Positions 25,022 to 36,294 of a DNA stretch of 64,000 nt are shown piece after piece. The DNA comes from Intoshia linei (Eukaryota > Orthonectida > Rhopaluridae). Each line of letters begins with the position of its first letter. Positions within the stretch are counted from its first letter, which is position 1. Both the position numbers and the translations under genes were made by a program. The notes below the pieces were generated by a model that was given only the letters and a program-made list of their open reading frames with translations, did no database searches and was not told where the DNA came from. The stretch covers positions 22,896 to 86,895 of the forward strand of contig LWCA01000016.1 in assembly GCA_001642005.1 (NCBI GenBank), read 5' to 3'.

Positions 25022-27199
25022 ACTTCTATAATATAATATAACGATGACTGTAGTTTTATTGATTATATGTAAAATATATAATATAAAGATTAAACGTTAT
25101 GTAACAAATATTTAAATAAATCGGTGGCACATTTATTTTCGTAAATGGAACACTGAAATATTTCTATAAAAAGGTTTTGCGTTATTTAATTTAAACGTGT
25201 GCATTAAGACATGAATATTATAATTTGATATTTATTTATTTGCACAAACTGCAACAGATACATGTATCTGGTGATATATTATTGTACGATTTTTATCAAT
25301 TTCGTCTACATGTATTTTGTATTGGTAGGATCTAGGTCAATTTATCAACATTTGTATTTCAGGTTATAACTGTATTTGTTTTTCATTTGATATTGGAATC
25401 AATTGAGTTTACCAATTTCAAATTAAAGTATTGTTTTACAATGAATTATACACGTACAATTTAGTTATCCTTTATTTATATTAAATTAAATGGCGTGTGT
25501 TACCGTTTATTTAAAAAATTAAAATATAAATTTGAATGTTAATACAAAATATTTAAAATCTGATTTAAACAACTGAAATTAATGAATTATTATTGTATTT
25601 AAAAATGAGAAAATCGTAATATTAATAATTTTAGTAAATCAGTAAATAGAATAGAATATAAAGACAATTTTTTGTAAACGTAATATACATATTCCCCTTT
25701 TTTAAATAAATGTATTATCCATCTGCCTTATTAATAATAATAAGTTATTAAACATTAAAGTTTTCTTTAAATATTTATAATCATTTTCAATTTAAATGTG
25801 ATTTAAAACTTATGTACATTGTACATTAGAGCTACTCCATCCTTCTAATATAAATGATTTATTAATTGATTTTTTTTAATTAGTATGATTGGTGTCACAT
25901 GATCTATGTTATATCTTAAAATTATAACAAATGCATGGCAACAACGGGGAAGAAATGTTAGGAAAACAGAAAAAGGTAAAGACGTCTATTATCCTAAATT
26001 TTTTACGTTTTATACATGGCGATGCATCGCTGAGTTTTTACATTTATTTCATTAAAATTTTATTAAAATTGAAGCAGACATAATTTTATTTTTCCAATCA
26101 AAATAAAATACCCTTAAAAAAGACTTGAAAAAACACGCTTTAAAATACTTAATTGTTATTTAATTTTTTCAAAACTATAAAAATTTATATAAATTTAATT
26201 ACAGTACATATAAAGTTATTTATATTAAAAAACATACAATTACACTTTCATTATAATTTAAAAAATTATAAATAAAATTTTAACAATTGTTAAACGTGGT
26301 ACCGACTTTATAATATTGTTCTCTATGTTTAGTTATACAGTTTATTTTTTTAAATTTGTTTCTAGCTCAATTTTTTTGGATTTTATCAACGATTTAATTT
26401 CTCGAATTCTGGCAATTTACATTATATCAATTGTATTCAATGCATATAATTTAGCAAAAATCCAAAAAATTCTAACACCCTAATAGGCATATTAAAGATT
26501 TATAAAAGTAATTAATTTATTATACGTCTATCTTATTTACATATTTACATGTTAATCTATTGATATCAATTAATGAAGTGTTAAATTTACCTTTTTCGAC
26601 GATTGATCATTTTTTAAAATTATTTAAATATGAAATGTGTATGATTTTAAAATATAATTTGAAAAGTTAAAATTGTACATTATTTTGAAATATATTTAGT
26701 TTTGTTTATTTTAAACTTTGTTTTTAATTTGAAATTTAATGTCAATTATCAATATTTATAAAGATACTATGGTTTTAAAATTAATCAATATGTTGCGATT
26801 GTTTTAAAATACTATGAATAATTAATATTATTTTTAATTATTGTAACGATTGGCTGAGTTGAACTCAGATAAGTTCATTTTAATTAAAAAGATGTCCAAA
26901 TTGTGATTCAAACTATAGCCACGTAAAATACAATTACAATTAGTACAAGACTAGTATACTTAGACTAAATATGTAATAGTCATTGATTATAACCACTTTG
27001 TCAGTTAGACATTAACTAATGATAATCATAATCAAAATCAAAATCATAATCAACATAATTATTTGAATAACTATCAAGATCAAAATAGGTCTCTGCAATT
27101 TTTTCAATTAAATTTAGATGACTAGAGTTAGCAAACAAATTCTCATATTGTATATGATACATTTCGAAATCATCAAATTTCTTATGTTTCCTTGAAATT
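25022..27199. other. Intergenic, repeats only
   Basis: No gene supported. About 25840-25985 is a fragment of the element at 18137-19198. About 26291-26425 is a partial copy of the foldback element at 27200. A minus-strand ORF of 95 codons (27016-27303) runs into the foldback arm and is not recognisable. Confidence 0.5.
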
Positions 27200-27588
27200 C
27201 TATATATATTATATATTACAAAATTAAAACTGAACTTTATTTTAACGGAAATTGGCGTTTGAGCTTTTAAACGTGGTACCGACTTTATAATATTGTTATA
27301 CATGTTAAGTTATACTGTTTATTTTTTAAAATTTGTTTCTAACTCAATTTTTTTAGATTTTATTTTTTGTTTGAATACAATTTAAATAATGTAAATAGCC
27401 AGAATTCGAGAAATTCAATCGTTAATAAAATCCAAAAAATTTGAGCTAGAAACAAATTTTAAAAAATAAACAGTATAACTTAACATGTATAACAATATTA
27501 TAAAGTCGGTACCACGTTTAAAAGCTCAAACGCCAATTTCCGTTAAAATAAAGTTCAGTTTTAATTTTGTAATATATAATATATATAG
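27200..27588. mobile_element. Foldback element with ~165-bp inverted arms
   Basis: 27200-27365 and 27424-27588 are nearly perfect reverse complements around a ~58-bp loop; both include AAACGTGGTACCGACTTTAT or its complement. A partial third copy at 26291-26425 continues into the loop sequence (CTCGAATTCTGGC). No coding capacity. Confidence 0.8.
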
Positions 27589-27749
27589 AAAACTTTAAAT
27601 AATCAGGCTAACTTCAATATTCCTTGAAATGCATTAATATTTTGGAAATATCGTTTTTTTTATACTTGATCACTATTATACCTAAGGATGTTCAAAAATA
27701 TAATTTTTCATTTTTTTTGAGATGTACAATTTACATTAGGGTGTCACAT

Positions 27750-30511
27750 CGATTTTAAATTTTGAGAATTTGAAAAACTAAGTAGCTAGGTGGGGTGTAT
27801 TTTTGAATGCAGATCACGATGTTAAAAACAGTTTTTCAAAAAAGTCAGTAACGATGTTGCGTTGCTCAATTAACTAATTAACAAAAAATAGCTAAATTCA
27901 ACTTTATTTTCATGTTTTTTTTAATTTTTTCATACAAAAACTTAAATTCCTGCTTCGTTTGCGGAGAAAAATTAAAAAAAATTGTATATTTAAATATATC
28001 GTGTTCATCTAAATCATTTACAATTGACTTTATTTTATAATATCAAAAAAAAACTTTGAAAATTATAGTTATTATTATTTTGTTTTGGTGTTTAAACAAT
28101 ATTTTATGGGGTAAATAAATGTAGACACTTTTTGTAACGTTTCGAAAATTTTACTCTAATGATAGAAGAGACATTAAGATAGTAATAATACAACAAAAAT
28201 TTTATATATCCTCAATAGACCAATAAAATAAATAATTTTATAAGTTTTTATTTCAAATCAATATGTGATTATTTAATTAAGTGGTTCTCAATTAGGGTAA
28301 TTTTACTATCTGAAGGAGAGAAATTGAAAATTCAAGAATTATCCATTAGAAAATAAAATTTGGAATATTTAACAATCTTAGAAAGTAAATTTTTATGAAT
28401 TGAATGTAACTGAAGTGGGTTTAGTTTTATATTCTTTATTGAAAAATTCCTGATCTATTACAGTAGTGGTATTCTACCTTTATCTGTTCGCGACCCCTTA
28501 TAAACATCAAGAAGAATCAAATTCTTGACCCATATCATCTATTTAAATATACCTTCATTATCATTGAATTCTAATCTCAGTTTATTTTATAAAATGTCAA
28601 ATAGAAAAGGTAATATTTTCTGCGGCCTATTTATAAATTTCAAATTTAATACTGCAAAATTACCGACGTATATGAATGTTCTAAAAAGAATGCTTAATTT
28701 AAAAGAAAATAAAATGATATATACGTTTAATATTTTAGCAAAAGAAATATTTGAAATATATAAAAAAACAGGATTAAATATCATTTTTGAATAGGTAATT
28801 AACAAAAGACTCGATATATTTTACGTCGAATATAGAAAAGTAGAATTTTGTTTTAATTTAATTAAATAAAATTTAGATATCCAGGAATCCTCACACTTCG
28901 AGCTAAGATATTTTTATATTATCTTGAAAATGACTTGTTTGATTGTTCTAAACTTGATCAATCTAAAAGCTTGAAGGAAGATATATAATTCTTAGAAGCT
29001 CAAAAAAATTTGTCGGTAGTATGGCAGGCCCTTCTACTATTTTACATCCATATAACCTTCCCCCAAAAAAAAATCAATATCGAAAAATAAAATAAAGAGA
29101 ATTGATCAAAATGGAAAATATTCAAAGGATAATTACATCTATACATTTAGTGATGAATCAATTAATTCAAATAAAGCAAATATTAGTGTTGAAATGGATA
29201 AATTGAGAGAGTGCGACAGAAAAAACATATCTTTACGTGGATCTTCTTCTTTAATGGGAGTATCTCACAAAACACTGCGTAGAAAGTTAAGCCACCAAAG
29301 AAAATCGGATAAAGAAAATATTATAAAGAAGGTACATGAAATGAACAACGTCGTTGTATATTTCGATGGAAAGAAATTTGATGGTGGTGAACGCATGGCT
29401 GTTGTAATTATTGATATAGTTAATAAATTTGAGATTATATTAGGAGTTCAACTGCAATCGGATGCTAAAGATATTACAACAACAATCCTCTTTGTTCGAG
29501 ATGACTATCGGTATAATTTATTATATAATATACAACTAATTATATAAATAGAGAATGCTGCAATTTACTGTTGAGCATTTTTAAAGGAACTAAAATATTA
29601 CTATTGAAGCCTGGTGCAGTATCACATGCAAAGTGGATGGCAAAAATAATATATTAATTAAAATCATACATTTTGGGATTAAATAGATCAGTAAATATGA
29701 AATTGTTCATTATTTTCATATATTATGGATATATAAAATATTGTTTAAATTGTTTCGACCCTAAGTTGGCATCTTAAAATGACATTGAAATGGTGAAAAT
29801 GTGGGAAATTATGGCTAAATCATCTATAAATCTAAAATCCATTGTTAAGCAACAAAAGAAAAATACGATAACCATAAATATTAAAAAAATAAAGATTTAA
29901 CAAGTATAGGTATAGCACCAATTGTAAACGATGCAGCCAAAAGAGCATTACAAAAATATAAAAAAGCATTAAAATTGTCCACAAAAGAAGAAGAAATTTA
30001 AAATATAGTGACTATTTTAAATAAATTTTAATATTTTATTGGTCTATTGAGGATATATAAAATTTTTGTTGTATTATTACTATCTTAATGTCTCTTCTAT
30101 CATTAGAGTAAAATTTTCGAAACGTTACAAAAAGTGTCTACATTTATTTACCCTATAAAATATTGTTTAAACACCAAAACAAAATAATAATCATAACTAT
30201 AATTTTCAAAGTTTTTTTTTGGTATTATAGAATAGAGTCAATTGTACATGATTTAGCTGAACCCGATATATTTAAATATACAAATTTTTTTAATTTTTCT
30301 CCGCAAACGAAGCAGGAATTTAAGTGTTTGTATGAAAAAATTAAGAAAAACATGAAAATAAAGTTTAATTTAGCTATTTTTTGTTAATTAGTTAATTGAG
30401 CAACGCAACGTCGTTACTGGACCAATCTGTGAGTTAGTCATCGGATTGTTATTTTTTTTCAAAAATACACCCCACCTAGCTACTCAGTTTGTTAAATTCT
30501 AAAATTTTATA
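27750..30511 (+). mobile_element. 2.8-kb DNA transposon with ~470-bp inverted repeats
   Basis: The left arm (about 27760-28230) is the reverse complement of the right arm (about 30042-30510), from AGTAGCTAGGTGGGGTGTAT outside to CCAATAGACC-type sequence (ATTTTATTGGTCTATTGAGG) inside. The arms have diverged by small indels near the outer ends. Between them lies a decayed transposase (28525-30000). Boundaries are good to about 20 bp; I could not fix a target duplication. Confidence 0.8.
28525..30000 (+). pseudogene. Decayed, unclassified DDE-type transposase
   Basis: Frames broken by stops and at least one deletion. Readable pieces: 28588-28794 (N-terminal part), 29194-29547 with SLMGVSHKTLRRKLS, VVYFDGKKFDGG and ILGVQLQSDAKDI, and 29585-29670 with KPGAVSHAKWMAKIIY. 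The order 'HFDGK ... LGVP ... (H)AxWMAKxIYxLK' recalls an uncharacterised transposase-like family I know from hydra, aphid and mite genomes. The Asp of YFDGK is a plausible first catalytic residue. The expected second-Asp block after DAKDI is missing. It sits between the two long inverted arms, so it is the element's own gene. Confidence 0.6.
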
Positions 30512-30714
30512 AATTAGGTTTAAATACTGATAAAGTTGCAAGCTGTTTAATGACTACTAAATATACGTCAATTAAGAATACTATTACATACACATTAATA
30601 TAAATTGATTTCTTCTAATTAAATTTAAAAGTCTATATTTGTTTCAATTTGCTAAAATATTAATCAATAGCACAACTTTTCATAGATTTATTTTATTATT
30701 AAATTTGTTTGATA

Positions 30715-30781
30715 ATGTCAAATATTTATAAATTATTTTTGTTTGTCTTCTTTGCCATATTTTTGGTTGATCAAACTTTTG
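30715..30781 (+). CDS. Possible signal-peptide first exon
   Basis: ATG opens MSNIYKLFLFVFFAIFLVDQ then TF, a textbook secretion signal. It ends one base into a codon at a consensus donor (G|GTATGT). I cannot prove the downstream exon. A phase-compatible acceptor at 31330 gives only 11 more residues; another at 35846 gives VTICHYYEWGIDTFL but implies a 5-kb intron across repeats. Function unknown. Confidence 0.3.
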
Positions 30782-32577
30782 GTATGTTTTTACACTTATT
30801 ATTTTTATATTAACAACATTTTCCGACATGTTAGAAGTCAATGACATTAGTACAATTTTAGTTTATAGAATAAAATGCGTATATAATGTATAAATAGTTT
30901 AATGAAAAATTGATATATTGAAATAAACAGACTAACAGCAAACGCTTATCTTTAAACATAAATAATTAACTAATATATACTACATGTTAACCTATTCCTC
31001 AAACGTAATTTTTAGTTAATACCAAAGTAGAAGAGTATCAAATAAGCGTGAAACTTTTTATTACTCAAAATCAATTTTAATTTAAATGATAAGAAAATCA
31101 GATTAAAACTAAATTAACTTACAATTGAAACAAATTAACCTTTTTGAAAATGTTGCGAATGCAATAATGTGTGAATACCAATGAGTATAGACATTGTTTT
31201 AAATATTATGGAATAATATGTGTATTTGCATAATAAACGTATAACTGACGGGTATATAGAGTAGTAATCATAATAAATTATAATAATAGTTATTAATTAT
31301 GATTAAAATTTGTGTGATTTTTATACAGGGCGAATGAACTTATTTAGTGTTTCATTGATATTTTAATTACTTTTCAAGAGTTAACATCAATGCAATGTAC
31401 AATGACACTGATCAATGATCATTGATCATGCTGTACAAATTTTTTCAGATTGATTATTATGATGAAAAATTAAAAATTTTGATTTTAAACTCGCTTGACT
31501 GTTATGTATTTACTAAATAATTTAGTGTAATAACAGTGAAAATAAATACTTTACAACTGTAATTGATACAAGAATAGAAGAAAATGTGTGATTTGGCTAG
31601 AAAGTGGCCACCCTGTTCTAAATTATTTTTAGTATTCATAACTAATTTATTTGATAAAAACTATTATAGTTTACATTTACCTTAATTTAAGTGGAAATCG
31701 ATTCGTCTATAATTTAAAGTTAATGATTTTCTGAATATCAATTAGATTTGGATTAAATTTCGTCAAATTATAAGCGTTGTTCTATATAATTAGATGTATA
31801 TTATTAGAATATTATCAACTATTAAATACGTCTCAAAAATTAAATGACAATAATTAAGAAATGCGTGCAAAGCATACACGTGGCATGCGTATAATTAAAT
31901 ATAAATTGGTCTGAAAAAATTATTTTTGATTTAAATTTATTTTGATTTGATATTTCAGCACGCATTTTATAGAAATTATATCAAAACTCTGAACACTCTC
32001 GTTTTGTTTGGGATGACTTTGATTTTACGCAGTGAAATCACATGAATCAGACAAGAAATCATGTAAACTAAAATGGTATACACTAGTGATGGCAAAAGCC
32101 GTTTTCGTTTCAAAATTCACATCTGACGTTTTTTTATACAATACAAAAAATATACCTTAAAAAATCATAAAATAAATAAATTCCATGTGTAAACAAGGTT
32201 CACTTTCGTAGCATTTAAATCTACAACATATGTTTAACGAATATTGTTAATTCTCTTGAAAAAATTGCTAAAATTACTCATTTTCTCTCTTAAATGTAAA
32301 TTTTATATAATTTATGTCAGCCCAAATTGTAAGGCTGCTTAACATTTTATTTTGTTTCCATCACTGGTATACACTATGGTTGGCACTATATAAAATTTTA
32401 TTGATTAATTGCAATCATTAATATACCCCTCATTAAAAATAACTCAAATAAGAAAATGTAGTTTTAAATAGTAATGACTTTGACAAGGAAAACCCTCATG
32501 TGTATATCATTAATTTTGTAAATGTGTATTAGACTTGTTTGACAATCAGTGCATAGAGTTTACAATTTATATAAATA
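30782..32577. other. AT-rich stretch, no gene seen
   Basis: No credible exon besides the acceptor noted at 31330. GATCAATGATCATTGATC near 31412 is a short perfect palindrome of low significance. Confidence 0.4.
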
Positions 32578-34290
32578 CTAGCTTGACTGTTATGTACTAC
32601 GTACAAACAGCACATAGCTCTGCCGAGGGTACATTTTTATTATACTAAAAATATAAATTCACGTTGAAAATCTAACTTAAAAACCCTACTATTAACTATT
32701 ATCAATCCTTTCAAGAAGTGGTTCCCTAATTTTTTTCAGGTGGAAATATCATATCACATTACTTTTTACTTTAAATTGAATTATTTCATCTTAATTTTTT
32801 GTTTAACATTTGCGTAAAGAATTTTAAAAACAATTGTTATCTTATTTTTTTTTTTATTAGACAGAATGTGTGTATAATATTAAAAATAAAGTAAAAACAA
32901 TCCAATACTAAAAATTGTCATAAAGGTGTGAGTTTTGGAAATTGAAATTTATATTATTATATGTAAAAATTGTCATAAATACCATAAATTCCAAAAATAA
33001 TAAAATTATAAAAACCTATTTTGTCACTTTCAATGTGACGATATATATTCAGTACCAATTTAATAAATACTTAAAAATATCAATTGTGTATCAATAATTA
33101 ACTGAATCTTCACTTTATAAACATTTCAGTCGAATTTTACCATTAGTGCAAAGGATTGTAATATAAAAATAATATTAACAAAGTTTTTGTAGTTTCTTAT
33201 TTAAATTTGAATGTTTTAATAGAAATGTTTTGAGAATAAAAATTTGAAATTTAAAAATTGCGTAGCAATGAAAAAAATTCCGAAGGAATGAATTATGTAG
33301 ATTTTCACACATCTGTCTTTATTGGAAATGTGTATGTAATGTTCAGATGTTATATGTGTAATTTTATTAAATACAAATAAGATATTATTTGATGTTTCAC
33401 GTGTATTGTTTGTCTTGAACTTCACTTGAGTGTATCTAGGTTAAGTGTAGTTACGTAATGAAGTTATGTACTATGTAGATGTACAATGCGCATTTTTTTT
33501 GAAATTGTAGGATCAATATTTACTTTTTCAATTTTTGATTTTAATCGAAATATTTGAAAAATATTGATTGATAATATATTAAAAATTATTTTTCACCTGG
33601 AATACTTAGATTTCTGGGGTTGAAATTTTCTATTTATATTAACTGGAATAAGCTCTATCAGAATAATCTTTTTTTAATTTTCGGACCGTTAATTATTTCA
33701 AATGNTTTTTTAAAATTATAGGGCTGTTTTCAAAAAAAAGGCATTTTGGGTTTTGGCCCTGAAGATATAATTTTTTTATATTTAAATTTAAAGATAATTT
33801 TTATGATTTTAAAATCCGCATCAGCGTATATATTTTTTTAATCTCTCCAACTCGTTTGATTTTCAAAAAGAGGGACAACAGGGGTTTTTGACCCGTANAA
33901 AGAAGGGTAATTTGAGGTTTTTGCCCTGAAGATTTAATTTTTTTAAATTTAAATTTATAATAATGTTTATGATTTTCAAAAAGAGGGACAACTGGGTTTT
34001 TGACCCGTAAGATGTGAAATTGGGAGGTTGAAATTTATCTTAATATATGCCCCGAAAAAAACTGTAATTGAAACGTGGTCTTTAAAAAATTCTAAGAGTG
34101 GTAGTTATTTCAATAAAGTTTTTGACCCGTAAGATGTGAAATTGGGAGGTTGAAATTTATCTTATTATACTCCGGAAAAAACTAATTGAAATGTGGTCTT
34201 TAAAAAGTTCTAAGACTGGTAGTTATTCAAATAAACCGTAACAGACACACAAACAAAAATCGCGTAGCATATTATATAAGTTAGGATATT
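32578..34290. repeat. CA-tailed interspersed repeat, copy D (long form, with N joins)
   Basis: Starts CTAGCTTGACTGTTATGTAC and ends CGCGTAGCATATTATATAAG with GGATAT. Contains the long-form interior (TTTAAAAATTGCGTAGCAAT at about 33250; CAACTGGAATAAGCTCTATC). Single Ns at 33705 and 33898 bracket a block repeated exactly at 34904-35095, so internal order is doubtful. Confidence 0.65.
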
Positions 34291-34294
34291 TAGA

Positions 34295-34860
34295 GTGTCT
34301 AATTAAATCCAACCATTCTTATTAAACATCACAATTTCTAACACTTTAGTGAAAATTCCAGTTTACCAACCCTAAAACGAAAAATCCAGTTTTACCAACC
34401 CCAAAAAGAAAAATGCTGTTTTACCAACCCTTAAGGGAAAAATCCAACTTTACTCAATTGCGGAGTCTCCCATAACAAACTCAGTATCACAAACAAAACA
34501 AATTCAAGTTCTTAAATAGAAAGATTATCGATAAACAGATGTTATAACCGCTTTAATACTTACTTAAACTGATGATGAAACAAATAAAACGTTTTAAAAT
34601 AAAATTAAATTTTATATAATATAGTTATGGATTTTTCCCTTAAGCCTTAAGAATTGTAAAACTGAATTTTTTTTTTAGGGTTGGTATAACTATATTTTTC
34701 CCTAATGAGTTTGTAAAAGTGGTTTATCTCTGAATGATTGGTAAAACTGGAATTTTCCTTCAAGGGTTGTTAAAACTGAATTTTTACTTCTAAGGTTGGT
34801 AAAACTGGATTTTTCCTTAAAGCTTAGTAAAAGTGATTGTTAGTAGAAGTGATTGAGTTT
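34295..34860. repeat. Array of ~30-bp 'TTACCAACCC' minisatellite units, inverted
   Basis: 34340-34460 carries units like CCAGTTTTACCAACCC with GAAAAAT. 34640-34830 carries the same units in the opposite orientation (GGTTGGTAAAACTGGATTTT). 34525-34860 is repeated at 37120-37455. The start GTGTCTAATTAAATCCAACC resembles 51272. Confidence 0.6.
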
Positions 34861-34861
34861 N

Positions 34862-35254
34862 TTTTTATATGTGTTAACAGGATACAACTGTACCACCTGT
34901 AAATTTTTTAAAATTATAGGGCTGTTTTCAAAAAAAAGGCATTTTGGGTTTTGGCCCTGAAGATATAATTTTTTTATATTTAAATTTAAAGATAATTTTT
35001 ATGATTTTAAAATCCGCATCAGCGTATATATTTTTTTAATCTCTCCAACTCGTTTGATTTTCAAAAAGAGGGACAACAGGGGTTTTTGACCCGTAAGATG
35101 TGAAATTGGGAGGTTGAAATTTATCTTATTATACGTCCCGGAAAAAACTAATTAAAATGTAGTCTTTAAAAAATTCTAAAAGTGCTAGTTATTTCAATAA
35201 AGTAGGACACACACACAAACAAAAATCGCGTAACTTTTTATATAAGTTAGGATC
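34862..35254. repeat. CA-tailed interspersed repeat, copy E
   Basis: From GTGTTAACAGGATACAACTG to the CA run and TATATAAGTTAGGAT. 5' end cut by the N at 34861. Confidence 0.65.
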
Positions 35255-35734
35255 ATAGTACTAATCATTCTGAAAAACCAAATGTGATAAAATACCATTT
35301 TTTGTAAATAAAAACACTAATGCACCAAACGTATAACAGAGAATATGTGGTAGATAATTTGAAATATTCATATTGATTCTTTAAATTTGTAATTTTGATA
35401 AAATGTTACCATGTATAAAAAATAAAATAAACAACTAGACATTTAAAGGGTATTTTGAAAACGTCTATAAAATTATTGCATAAATAACCGAAATTTGAAC
35501 GTCGATAAAACCACAAAAATCGAGCTAGAATCAAATTTTAAAAATTGAAATGTATAGTTAAGCGTGGGTGTTGAGACCATAAAGTATAAACCATGACAGC
35601 TTACCACAATGTTGTTTTTGTAAAAAAAAAAGTTACATTTAAATTTTTATTTACTATTTTTAAGTTATTTATTAGTTATTATTATTAATAGATTATTATA
35701 GGATTCCTATATCAAAAATATACTTTTATGCAAG

Positions 35735-35774
35735 GACAGCTTAAACCTAAATAATATGTTAGGTTTAAGCTGTC
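35735..35774. other. Perfect 16-bp stem-loop
   Basis: GACAGCTTAAACCTAA and TTAGGTTTAAGCTGTC are exact reverse complements separated by ATAATATG. Not explained by any neighbouring element. Confidence 0.6.
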
Positions 35775-36294
35775 ATTGTTTATCAATCAAATAATTGTTT
35801 AATTGTTTTTATAATATTTTACTTTATTGGCAATTACTGTTTCAGTGACCATTTGTCACTATTACGAATGGGGCATTGATACATTTTTGGTTAGTATGGT
35901 AGAAATTTTGGGATTCGCTGAGATAATTTTCCGTGAGAGTCTAACCGTACTACTTAGAAAATTATTCACTGACAGTTTATCTAGTCATTTTATATATTCA
36001 CTTTATTTATTGATTTATTATTTATATATTAAATATTATGAATAAACTAAAAGTGGATCATGTAATTAAAATTTAAAATTTGTCGACAATTTAAACATTA
36101 ACAACTCATTACGTCGATCAATTTTAAAATGTAATATGTGTAAACGTTAAATAGTTTACCGTATTAATGATATTAATATGAAATATCAAATATTGGTTCC
36201 TTGAGTCTGTCAATATAAAATGTAAACATGGAGACAGTTAATATTTCATTTAGAAATTCTAACAGAATGGTGAATATATTCATTTTATTGTGAA

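Noticed and set aside
27016-27303. Minus-strand ORF of 95 codons with an Asp/Tyr-rich end
   Set aside because: Its first third lies in an arm of the foldback element, the end is a simple GATTAT-type repeat, and nothing matches a known family.
31405-31435. GATCAATGATCATTGATC palindrome
   Set aside because: Short and AT-rich; palindromes of this kind are expected by chance in this composition.
35827-36045. 72-codon ORF upstream of the b5 gene as a gene
   Set aside because: Hydrophobic, no family match, no supported splice partners; kept only as a possible acceptor for the orphan signal-peptide exon.
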